Positions 1 through 9,174 of a stretch of 64,000 nucleotides of DNA are shown in pieces. The position numbers and the translations under genes are program-made. Within the stretch, counting starts at the first letter, position 1. Every line of letters starts with the position of its first letter. The notes below the pieces were generated by a model. It did no database searches, was not told where the DNA came from, and saw nothing but the letters and a program-made list of their open reading frames with translations. Origin of the DNA: Phymatolithon calcareum (taxonomy: Eukaryota; Rhodophyta; Florideophyceae; Hapalidiales); the NCBI GenBank assembly GCA_977006965.1, contig OZ345374.1:868001-932000 (forward strand), given 5' to 3'.

Positions 1-530
1 ATCGACGTCGCGACGCTCTCCGTTCCTCCAAGAGTGGCGGCACATACATGTAGAGCGACTGATCTCGACGTAGAAAATGGACGCCCGGACAGACTCGCGT
101 ACCAACCAGTCTGCAGAAATGCGCTCCTCGTCGCTTGTATGCCCTCTCCTGCAGTAAGGGTACTACCGCACGGCAGTCCCCGTCTCTACGGTGAAGTTGG
201 CGATGGCATCGGGATGGGTGTTCTGTCCACTGAAGTTGCACGGTAGAACGTATGGGAGGTACGGCAAGTTGTGCGCGCCGGACGTGGTGGGGTATTCGCA
301 AATAACGACGACCGAGAGATTATTTTTGGGGAGGCGAGGCACAAACGAGACATGACGCGGGATTGTCAGTTGTACACGAGCACGTCGAAATGATGTACCC
401 CTGGCTTGCATTGATCTCGCATTTAAACCGCATCGATCTTCGCGTTGGCTCAGAGTTGCGGAATCGATTGCTGCATCTGCGCACGGCTCGCGACGGCGGC
501 AGATATTGGACCATGGCCCTCGCACGGATC
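1..530 (-). pseudogene. Fragment of an unrecognised minus-strand gene (block A copy 1)
   Basis: The minus strand has a 120-codon open frame at 163–525 whose product contains the segments ICEYPTTSGAH, LPYLPYVLPC and NTHPDAIANF. The same segments with conservative changes occur on the minus strand at about 16697–17071. Conservation of the reading between copies suggests it was coding, perhaps the cysteine-containing N-terminal part of a membrane protein whose later part lies at 16136–16500 in copy 2. In copy 1 the continuation is beyond the left window edge. I do not recognise the family and cannot place its start or introns. Confidence 0.35.
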
Positions 531-844
531 CAGAGCTGGGCGTAGTGCTACTGCTTCATGCGTCTGACGGGTATGCCCCAATTCTAGAGACAAGAGAAAA
601 TTCATTTTGCCGGCCACCGTCGCAAGTGAAGCGATTCAGGCGACACAGCTATCGGATCCGTTGCACAGCCGTCTGCTATGTGCGTTCTGCAGGTGTTGTC
701 CCTCGCCACGCCGATTTCGTCTGATGATATGTCGCGGCTGTGTGCCTAGTTCCCACTCCGCCGTCACAAGTTTGAGCGTGCCGGTGATGGTGGGCTGCTC
801 GTGCGCGTCGTGCACAATGCTGAATTTCGTGGTTGGTCAAAGCA

Positions 845-1774
845 GGGGAATGTTAGGAGGGGGACAAAAGCAGAAACTTGATGTTTCAAAAAGTTTATTA
901 AAAATGTGGCCTGCGTTGTGTCAGGTTAATTGTGAGGAAATCCTTGTATCAAAAATAAAGTGATGAAGCTCGATTCTTGCAGCGCTCTGACAGAGCCGTC
1001 GTTCGACGACGGCCAATGGAATTGTGCCAGGACATGTTGAGCTGTAAGCATCCTAGTGATAGTATAGTTGGAGTGCAGTAAACGCTGCGGTGCCATGTCG
1101 GATTCCCAGGCGCTCGTGCGGGCGCTTTCGTGATTAGCTGATGAAATTGTGGCAACGTGGCCGCAAATGATAGGTTATATTTCGCAGAAATGGATTATGC
1201 GAGCACTTCTCTCAAGCGAGGACCACCGACGGATGAGCGCGCGACCGAGCGCCTTGTTCCAGCCCAGAACTCACGGCTGATTGAAGCCCGGGCTCGTCAC
1301 ACGAGCTACTCGCCTCCGAGAACGTTCCGCTCGCGTCCATCGCTGTTACACAGAAGAAAAGACGCGAGCCACACCTCGAAGTCTTCCGTTTCATTAATTT
1401 TAACCATATTTTAAAAAATATGGTTAAATCTTCCCAGCGCACAACTGCTACATCTCAAATTTTCGCGGGCAACTTTTGAAAATCACGAAAGCCACGGGCG
1501 TGAGCCGTGCACGTTTTGTGCACAGTGCACAGGGAGAGCTCGAAAACCTACTTCTCTATTATTTCTCTCCAGAATGGGATCCTGCAATGAGAGGCTTCGC
1601 TACATTACGGTCCATAATGTACGCGACTTGTAAGCTGGATTTTTTCCATGAACCGACTACATTTATGATACATTTTCGCCCTAGCTGCTCTGCTTCATAC
1701 GGACGCCACATAGGCTTATCATTAAAATTCGGTATGACACCTCGCCTGCTTTTGTCCCCCTCCTAACATTCCCC
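845..1774. mobile_element. Non-autonomous MULE-type element (MITE), 930 bp
   Basis: The ends are a perfect 29-bp terminal inverted repeat (845–873 and 1746–1774) starting GGGGAATGTTAGG. It is flanked by an exact 11-bp direct repeat, TGGTCAAAGCA, at 834–844 and 1775–1785. The paralogous site at about 17485–17500 is uninterrupted, so this is an insertion with target duplication. An 8–11 bp duplication is typical of Mutator-like elements. No transposase frame is visible inside; the longest open frames are under 100 codons. An internal A/T-rich palindrome lies at about 1399–1428. Family assignment rests on duplication length and end structure only. Confidence 0.85.
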
Positions 1775-2294
1775 TGGTCAAAGCAGGTGGAGCAAGCGAG
1801 AATTAAATTGATGGATTTTTCTATACTGTATCATACCTTCGAAATCCAAACCCCCACCCGCTGGCGCTCAAGGGTGGACGCGTGATAACATCATGTCACG
1901 TACGCAACGCGCCCACGCGCAATTGCGTATACTGTACAGTAGTACGTGAACAGTATAGCGCAGAAGTTAATCGGGATTGCGCCATATGTCATGCGCTCAT
2001 TTGACCATTCGGTTCGCAGACTTGCGATCGGCATCTCGGAGCCTAAACAATCTATGCTTCGGTTACCCACCGCGAGTCAGACAGTTGTACAAAGCACTTA
2101 ACGATCGAATGACGATCTCAGAAGCTCTTATGAGGGCAAAGTTACAGATCTATACTGCTAGGTGTACAACAAAATGCGTGAGAACATTCCTGATCAGAGC
2201 CTACAGTATATTCAATGATAGTATTACATCGACATTGCACAGTACAGGTGCGAATTGAGAACACCATTGACAAGAAGCGAATAACTGCGCATCA

Positions 2295-2519
2295 TTGACC
2301 ATCAATATCTTGATACCAAAAATTATCCCCGGTGTTCACATCAAAGCTAGCGTCGCGACGCATCGCTGCGCTAGCTATGAATCAGTGCAACTCTACTTTA
2401 TGGTGGCCGGTCATACAAAAAACGTTGTCGACGGCGCGTTCGGCAAACTGAAGACAGAGTTGACCACAGCAAGACACCGCTGGCAGAGTCTTCTAAGGCA
2501 TGTCTTTCGGAAGCGTTAA
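2295..2519 (+). pseudogene. Transposase-like relic (VAGHTKN motif)
   Basis: A 74-codon frame ends with YFMVAGHTKNVVDGAFGKLK. The pattern GHTKN-x2-D-x-AF-x2-LK resembles the C-terminal conserved motif of DUF7869-type proteins encoded by DNA transposons of algae and plants. The rest of such a protein is missing. In block A copy 2 the matching DNA near 17650–17705 is frameshifted and interrupted. This is a fossil shared by both copies, so it predates the duplication. The family name is from memory of the motif and is tentative. Confidence 0.45.
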
Positions 2520-3024
2520 TCGTTTTCTCTCAACCCACCGCGTTTGTGCGCGTGCCAGCATCGACACCGTGCATTACCTGGTACTGTTTTGGCGAAAGAG
2601 TTTTCACATGGATCTAAATTTAAGCTGTACAAATCAAGTATGTCAAGTGTACAGTGGATGTATTAAGCAAGATGGAGAATAGCATTCGCTCGGATGTTTT
2701 CGATTCAGCTTGGCAGCGGTTGGAAAATATCCCATCTGCAAAGGGGGGAAACAGGAGAGTGTACCTGCGCAAGTACATTGTAGATTCTGTAGATACTTTC
2801 CTGGCGATGACGCCTTCGAAAGGGCTTTTTTCTCGAGCTGTGTCAGTACTGATGGCATTACTGGACCGATATCTACTGTAGGTAAGTGGACCGGCCAAAC
2901 TTTTTTGAAATTCTGAAACCCGGATATCGCGAGACATTCTGTTTCCTTGTGTTTTGATAGACAAAAGATATATTTCGGCAAATATTTGGAATGTCTAGCA
3001 AAATACTTATAACTTTTGGACAAT

Positions 3025-3112
3025 CAGAATGACATTTGCTGCTCTTTACGTAAATTATATGGAATCTTGGCCACATGTCATGTGGCCGTAAAGAGCAGCA
3101 AATGTCATTCTG
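3025..3112. repeat. Long hairpin in block A copy 1
   Basis: The 26-bp arms at 3025–3050 and 3087–3112 are exact reverse complements (left arm begins CAGAATGACATTTGCTGC). The inner bases 3070–3086 form a second small palindrome around CACATGTCATGTG. The copy at 23282–23381 is longer and better paired in the centre. Confidence 0.85.
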
Positions 3113-3583
3113 CGGACACAATGGGCCAACATCATTTCTTTCCGGATATCAATAGAAATGAATATAATATATTTATGAAATCCGGACTCCATCTGCCCTC
3201 AACTGCTTTTGGTACAGTATCACACCAGGGTTTACTCTCCCCTGATTATACCAATCCATTCTGCCTTCCCCCATCCTACAGAGGAAGACTAGAGCGACTT
3301 AAGTAGGGCTGAGAGACTGTGTCCGACAGACCCAAATAAGGGTCGGTAGCAGGGATCGGAACAATGCCATTGCAAGCGATTGGAGAAAAAGATACAATAC
3401 CCAATGCGGAGGGCGTCTCACAAGGCGATGCAATGCGAATTCCAATACTGGCAGTCGTAGAAATCCTAATTGCAATGATCTCGTGCGATGAATATCGTTT
3501 AATGGTCATGTAAAGCATAAAACACTACAACAGAAACAGTCACACATTCACGGCACTACAAAGCCCAATTACAAGACACAAAG
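3113..3583. other. No gene seen; unique left flank of the gypsy element
   Basis: I see no convincing coding sequence here. The stretch has no match in block A copy 2 or in front of the full-length Sel1 gene. It may therefore be flanking DNA brought in by recombination with another gypsy copy (see the missing target duplication of that element). Confidence 0.5.
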
Positions 3584-4049
3584 TGTAAGGCAATAGCACT
3601 TAAGCATGTTATGGCTCCTTATACTTCTTAGCCTTACAGTACTTTTATACTTTTACACTTTTGTGGCATTATGTATTTCTATGTTTTGGGTCTATTATGT
3701 TAGTCCTTATGCCTAGTAGACATTGTTGAAGGTGTAATTATAGACATGATGGCAACTTACTCTTGCCATCTAGCACCTTATTACATAATGGCAAGTATCT
3801 AGAAAACATTTTACTATACTCTAGACTACACTAGCAACTCTATATAAACTCGGAAGCCGGCCCCGAAGCCGAGGCCGGCAACCAACTCAGGACGAACCAC
3901 AAGACCCTCAGCCACCACAACCACCGACTTCAACCTCAAACTCAACCTTTACCACCAACCTCACCCAAATCCAACCGTACCACACGTGTCATCACTCGTG
4001 TCATATCACCGCCGAAAATAATCAAGTAAGTATCATACACCGCCTTTCA
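3584..4049 (+). repeat. 5' LTR of the gypsy element
   Basis: It starts TGTAAGGCAATAG and ends CGCCTTTCA, and aligns over its full 466 bp with 8706–9171. A TATATAAA box lies at 3841. A GTAAGT that could act as a splice donor lies near the end at about 4026–4031. A GC-rich hairpin (GCCGGCC…GGCCGGC) follows the TATA box. Confidence 0.95.
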
Positions 4050-4051
4050 TT

Positions 4052-4063
4052 TGGTAGCACCGG
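4052..4063 (+). promoter_or_regulatory. Primer binding site, initiator-Met tRNA type
   Basis: TGGTAGCACCGG starts two bases after the LTR end. It is complementary to a 3' end …CCGGTGCTACCA, which fits initiator methionine tRNA. The copia element in this window uses the same 12 bases directly after its LTR. Confidence 0.75.
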
Positions 4064-4140
4064 CTACAGCGTATCATTTCCATTCCACAATTGTAACGGT
4101 CACCGGTGCCCTGATTTCCGCGAGTCTTTGAGCTCATTAA

Positions 4141-4758
4141 TTGGAAATTGGCGCATCCGTGACCTTACATGAAAGTAATAATATTCTAATTATTTTTACC
4201 AATCGGGATTGTGCAGTGGAATTGATTTCAGGGTCGTCACGCGTTCTGACTGTGACGAAGCAGACCGTTCCACTACCGATCGTGACCGAACCGGAAGTCA
4301 ATTCGCTCTCGATTTTAATTGGCCGCCCGAAAATATCACTCGACCTCCGTCCATCCCCGACGCCTATCGTTCCACCGACATACCGTATTCCACGATCCGT
4401 TCCACCTCCTGCCCCGAAGGGACCCGAGAAGAAAATCAAGAAAATTTCCGGCCGCAAGGCGAAAGCAGCGGACCAACGTGCACGCCGAGCCGAAAAACAG
4501 AAGGACCGCCGTAAAATTCCGTTAAAAAAATTGCGACGTCACTGTAAGTTGTGCAACGTGACGTGTAACGGACCCCGGAGTTTCGACGACCACATCCGGT
4601 CCAGGAAGCATCGCCACCAAGTCACGCTACTTAATTCCAACCTCCACTGTCTCCAGTGCAACCGTGACTTTGAGTCCAAGGACCACCGCAGGCGTCACCT
4701 CAAGAGTAAGGCCCACCTTCGCGTAATCGATAACATCAATAGTAAAATTAATCAGTAA
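4141..4758 (+). CDS. Retrotransposon ORF with two C2H2 (U1/matrin-like) zinc fingers, no AUG
   Basis: The open frame of about 205 codons runs from a stop at 4138–4140 to TAA at 4756–4758 and contains no ATG. It has a proline-rich middle, a very basic lysine/arginine segment, and two similar fingers near the C-terminus. The first is CKLC-x12-H-x5-H and the second CLQC-x12-H-x5-H, the wide spacing of U1-type RNA/DNA-binding fingers. It lies between the primer site and gag. Most gypsy elements have no such protein in this place. Translation would need splicing (a GTAAGT donor exists in the LTR), a non-AUG start or readthrough. A role in RNA packaging or nuclear targeting is inference. Confidence 0.6.
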   Translation: MEIGASVTLHESNNILIIFTNRDCAVELISGSSRVLTVTKQTVPLPIVTEPEVNSLSILIGRPKISLDLRPSPTPIVPPTYRIPRSVPPPAPKGPEKKIKKISGRKAKAADQRARRAEKQKDRRKIPLKKLRRHCKLCNVTCNGPRSFDDHIRSRKHRHQVTLLNSNLHCLQCNRDFESKDHRRRHLKSKAHLRVIDNINSKINQ

Positions 4759-4777
4759 TCGATATCAATAAATCACC

Positions 4778-5620
4778 ATGCAGCCTGTTGATGATAATAA
4801 TAATAATTTTTCTCAAGCATCCAATCAACCTCTTCCACTTGCCAATGTACAGCAATTAATTAGTGAGTTACACAGCCAATTGGAGGATGCACAGAGAAGA
4901 ATTAATGAATTATCATCCAGTCGTATGAGTGACCGTCAACCGAAAATCAACAAGCCTTCGCCGTATACCGGAAAAACACCTGTCGAAAGTTGGGTCCACA
5001 GAATGGATAATTATTTAATAGGTGTCAGCAACCCTGGTGAAACTCTCAAAATAGCCGTAAGCTTCTTCGACGGTCAAGCCCACACATGGTTCGTAACGTA
5101 TAATATGCATCGAAACCCGCAGTTCTCTTCATGGATCGAGATAAAGGGAGAATTGAAAAATCGTTTCGGATCATTGAACAAGGTTAAGCTTGCACGAGAC
5201 AAGCTGAGTGTCTGGAGACAGATAAAATCTGTCCAAGTGTACAACAGTGACTTCCTGACGATCATCGGAGATATACCGAATATTTCGGCCGACGAAATAA
5301 TCGATCGGTACTCTCGGGGGCTCAAATCCTACATTTGGAAGGAGCTTTGCACCAAGAGTTATAACAATATCAACGACCTCATGAGAGACGCCGAGCTCGT
5401 TGAAAGTGCTCACAAGTCCGACAAAATGCAATATAAGTTCTCTCCTGCTGCTCCTGCTAAACAAAACCCAGGATATTCTCCAATGGATATTGGAAACGTC
5501 CAACTGAAGAAGCTTACCCAAGAAGAGCGTGACAAATGCATTGCCGAAGGACGTTGCTTGCGTTGCAGAGAGAAAGTCCACATCGCTCGCAACTGTCCAA
5601 AAAACTTCAAGAGGAACTGA
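4778..5620 (+). CDS. Gypsy Gag polyprotein
   Basis: This 280-codon frame starts at ATG 4778, 20 bases after the zinc-finger ORF. It has a predicted coiled-coil-like N-terminus, a retrotransposon-gag core around residues 55–190 ([20 protein letters not shown]), and a C-terminal zinc knuckle reading [14 protein letters not shown]. Gag packages the element RNA into cytoplasmic particles. The frame is intact. Its 3' end overlaps pol, which continues in the −1 frame. Confidence 0.85.
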   Translation: MQPVDDNNNNFSQASNQPLPLANVQQLISELHSQLEDAQRRINELSSSRMSDRQPKINKPSPYTGKTPVESWVHRMDNYLIGVSNPGETLKIAVSFFDGQAHTWFVTYNMHRNPQFSSWIEIKGELKNRFGSLNKVKLARDKLSVWRQIKSVQVYNSDFLTIIGDIPNISADEIIDRYSRGLKSYIWKELCTKSYNNINDLMRDAELVESAHKSDKMQYKFSPAAPAKQNPGYSPMDIGNVQLKKLTQEERDKCIAEGRCLRCREKVHIARNCPKNFKRN

Positions 5621-8600
5621 ACGAAGCGAACTCTAATCCAGTAGCTAGTTCAGTTCCATCCCCTGTCGAAAAAATTGAAAAACACAAAAATGAAGAAACC
5701 CTTCCCCGACCAACATCGCATGCAATATTATTGAACTCAACACCCCTCTACGTTATCAATGGGTCTGTCAACAACCACAAATGCCGTATCCTATTCGACC
5801 ACGGCGCCACCGACAGTATCATATCATCAAGGCTGGCGGATAAAGTGAACCTAATCCGTAACCCGTCAGAAGGAAACGCCGAAATGGCTGACGGGACTGA
5901 AAGGAGAACCGAAATTGGGGAAAATATTGAAGTTACATTTCCTGGGTACCAAGACAATCTTCGATTACCCATTTGCGTTCTTAAACGATATGACCTGATT
6001 CTTGGGAAAGATTGGCTAACCAAACATTCTGTCTTGACAGACTGCGGTAAGAAGGAATTGTTGTTTACCTTTCATGGAATAAAGACAAAGCTTACACGGA
6101 AAATGTCGCCTCGAGTCAATTTAATCTCCGCTAAAACCTTGGTACGATCAACAAAGAAATCACAGGTGTTCGCTGTGATACTAAAACCCTCGAACTCTAA
6201 GACTCAACACAAATCATCAAAAGACAGCAAAATTACGTCCTTAATTGAAGATTATGAAGACGTATTTCCGAAAGACCTACCCAAAGGCCTACCTCCTGTT
6301 AGAGGTAGCGAATTCAAAATCGAACTGTTGCCAGGTGCGGAACCCCAGCGAAAAGGACTTTACCGTTTGTCCGAAAAAGACCTGCAAGAACTTCGAAGAC
6401 AGCTCGCTGACCTATCAAAGAAAGGGTTTATCCGACCAAGTAAAAGCCCTTGGGGAGCTCCTATTCTATTCGTTAACAAGAAAAACGGTGACCTCAGAAT
6501 GTGCGTCGATTATCGCGCATTGAACAAGCTCACCGTAAAGAATGGATATCCTCTCCCCCGAATAGATGACATATTCGACAGGATTGCAGGGGCAAAATAT
6601 TTTTCGAAGATTGACCTCCGTTCTGGGTACCACCAAATCCGAATATCAGAAGAATCAATTCCGAAAACTGCTTTTCGGACCAGATACGGACTCTACGAGT
6701 TTCTGGTTCTGCCCTTCGGATTAAATAATGCTCCAGCGAACTTTATGGAATTAATGAACAAGATATTTCACCCGTACCTTGACAAGTTCATCAACGTATA
6801 CCTGGACGATATTCTTATATACAGTAAGAACTTAGAAGACCACGTCAGTCACTTGCAGACGGCCCTGGAAATATTACGCAAAGAGAAGCTTTATGGGAAG
6901 TTGTCGAAATGCGAGTTCGCCGTTCAAAGGATTGAACACTTGGGGCACATCTTCGCAGACAAAGGTATCGAGATGGATAAGAACAAGGTCGAATCTCTTC
7001 AAACATGGCCCATACCGCGACATAAGAAAGACGTCCAAGCTTTCTTGGGACTTGTCAGCTACTACCGAAGGTTCATCAAAAACTGTGCCGGAATAGTTAA
7101 GCCACTTACCTTGCTTACAGGCAAGACGGATTTTAAGTGGACACCGGAAGAACAGAACGCGTTCCAGAAAATCAAAAAAGCTCTTATTTCTGCTTCAGTT
7201 CTCCAAACATTCGACCCCACTCTTCCCACAATCGTTACCACAGACGCATCCGACTTTGCCTTGGCGCTGTTCTGGAACAACAGCATGATAAGTTCTTTCA
7301 TCCCGTCGCGTATTTTTCGAGAACCCTGAATCCCGCCGAGCAGAACTATCGAGTCCACGAGCGCGAACTGCTAGGAATCGTTGAAGCACTTCGTGTCTGG
7401 AGAGTTTACCTCCACGGACATAAGTGTATTGTCAATACCGATCATCATCCTCAACGTGAATATCTAATGGAACGATATAATGAGGACCCAGAATTCAAAG
7501 AAATATATAAAGCACTCACTGCACCTTACGACGTCAAAGACCAAATTCTGTATAAGGACAACAAGACTTGCATTCCTCGAGGATCTCTTTGATCTCAAGT
7601 TATATATGACAACCATGATTCAGTCTCCTCTGGTCACCTAGGCGTGAAGAAAACTCTACAACGAATTCAGAAAAAATACTACTGGCCACAAATGGCTAAA
7701 ACCATTGAAGAATACGTCAAGACCTGTGACCTGTGTCAGAAAATAAAAGCCTCTACCAAATTACCCATTGGAGAGCTTCAACCATTGAAACCACCTTCAG
7801 AGAAATGGTCCAGTATAACCATGGATTTCATCTCACCTCTTCCGAAGACAACAAAGAATCACACTGCAATTCTTGTCTTTGTGGATCGACTCACCAAGAT
7901 GATTCGCATTTGTCCTACAACGACAAACGTTAGGGCTGACGGAGTTGCGAAAATATTTCACGAGAACGTCTATCGACACCACGGACTTCCGCAGCAAATC
8001 ATTTGCGACAGGGATAAAATATTTGTGAGCACGTTCTGGAAATCATTATTCTCTCTCCTGGATGTAAAGATATCGCCGTCGTCTGCATACCATCCACAAA
8101 CTGACGGAAAACTGAAAGAATGAATAGAAAGATTGAAGAAATGATTCGATCGTATGTCAACACACGACAAGACAACTGGGACAAGCATCTTGTGGACATT
8201 GAAGTCACATACAACTCCGCAATTCATTCGACAACGTGCTTTTCTCCCTTCTATTTGAACTATGGCATTGACCCAAAGACAACGCCACTCGATGTTGTAA
8301 CACCCTCCAATGAGCCTGCCTCGGACTTCATTCGTGACATGCAAAAAGCCACGAAGTGTGCACAGAAGAATATCTCCAAGTTCAATGAATATATGGCGAG
8401 CTACGCCAACAAGCGGAGAGCCCCTTGCAACATTAATGTCGGTGACTTAGTATTGCTGTCCACCAAAAATCTTCAAAAAGAGTTACTAAGACAAGGCACA
8501 AAACTTCTACCGAAATTCATTGGACCTTTCAACGTTACCGAGAAGATTAACAAAGTTACTTTCCGACTTGAACTACCTCCAATTCTTCTACAAAGGGGTG

Positions 8601-8665
8601 TACACAATGCATTCCACTCAAGTCTACTTCGGCCGTATAACTTAAGGCTTCGAAGTGCTCCGTGA
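5536..8665 (+). pseudogene. Gypsy Pol polyprotein (PR-RT-RH-IN), broken
   Basis: The first part, 5536–7329, has a protease-like site ([10 protein letters not shown] in place of the usual DTGA), then reverse transcriptase with LPFGLNNAP and the catalytic YLDDILIYS box. The frame shifts within RNase H near 7290. The next frame (to 7592) has TLNPAEQNY and HERELLGIVEAL, then jumps from NTDHHP into pre-integrase sequence, so the end of RNase H is deleted. A stop near 7591 precedes the integrase (7644 on): zinc-type region with CDLCQK, then TMDFISPLP, CDRDKIF and SAYHPQTDG. A one-base change near 8115 shifts the frame into NRKIEEMIRSY, and the integrase C-terminus ends at 8665. Not functional as a single product. 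Confidence 0.9.
5599..5605 (+). promoter_or_regulatory. Putative −1 ribosomal frameshift site A AAA AAC
   Basis: In the Gag frame the codons read CCA AAA AAC, giving the canonical slippery heptamer A_AAA_AAC fifteen bases before the Gag stop. A −1 slip here enters the pol frame without a stop (continuing LQEELNEAN). I did not fold the downstream RNA. Confidence 0.65.
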
Positions 8666-8691
8666 ACCAAGAGTCGAGGGCGACTCTTTTC

Positions 8692-8705
8692 AAAAGGGGG
8701 AGTAA
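8692..8705 (+). promoter_or_regulatory. Polypurine tract of the gypsy element
   Basis: AAAAGGGGGAGTAA lies directly before the 3' LTR, the expected plus-strand primer position. Confidence 0.75.
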
Positions 8706-9171
8706 TGTAAGGCAATAGCACTTAAGCATGTTATGGCTCCTTATACTTCTTAGCCTTACAGTACTTTTATACTTTTACACTTTTGTGCCATTATGTATTT
8801 CTATGTATTGGGTCTATTATGTTAGTCCTTATGCCTAGTAGACATTGTTGAAGGTGTAATTATAGACATGATGGCAACTTACTCTTGCCATCTAGCACCT
8901 TATTACATAATGGCAAGTATCTAGAAAACATTTTACTATACTCTAGACTACACTAGCAACTCTATATAAACTCGGAAGCCGGCCCCGAAGCCGAGGCCGG
9001 CAACCAACTCAGGACGAACCATAAGACCCTCAGCCACCACAACCACCGACTTCAACCTCGAACTCAACCTTTACCACCAACCTCACCCAAATACAACCGT
9101 ACCACACGTGTCATCACTCGTGTCATATCGCCGCCGAAAATAATCAAGTAAGTATCATACACCGCCTTTCA
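8706..9171 (+). repeat. 3' LTR of the gypsy element
   Basis: It aligns along its whole length with 3584–4049, with about six differences seen by eye. It has a TATATAAA box at 8963. It ends three bases before the ATG of the truncated Sel1 frame and could provide that frame with a promoter. Confidence 0.95.
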
Positions 9172-9174
9172 CTA

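Larger units (their letters stand above)
1..3112. repeat. Segmental duplication block A, copy 1
   Basis: This block aligns in direct orientation with 16655–23381. The match begins at or before the left edge and ends just after the hairpin at 3025–3112, where both copies read GCGGACACAAT and then diverge. The copies differ by substitutions and by large insertions: a 930-bp element at 845–1774 is present only here, roughly 440 bp at 1958–2397 is absent from copy 2, and copy 2 carries about 0.5 kb at 17706 and a 4.5-kb element at 18598. Because the other copy keeps the uninterrupted sequence, insertion boundaries can be read directly. Confidence 0.9.
3584..9171 (+). mobile_element. Ty3/gypsy LTR retrotransposon, degenerate, with extra zinc-finger ORF
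   Basis: The element is 5.6 kb long. In order it has a 466-bp 5' LTR, a primer site, an AUG-less zinc-finger frame, gag with a zinc knuckle, and pol (protease, reverse transcriptase, RNase H, integrase: the gypsy order), then a polypurine tract and a 466-bp 3' LTR. The LTRs differ at about six positions by eye, so insertion was fairly recent. The pol region is broken by a frameshift in RNase H, a deletion after NTDHHP, a stop near 7591 and a frameshift near 8115. The bases before the 5' LTR (ACAAAG) and after the 3' LTR (CTAAT) do not match, so there is no target duplication. Confidence 0.95.
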
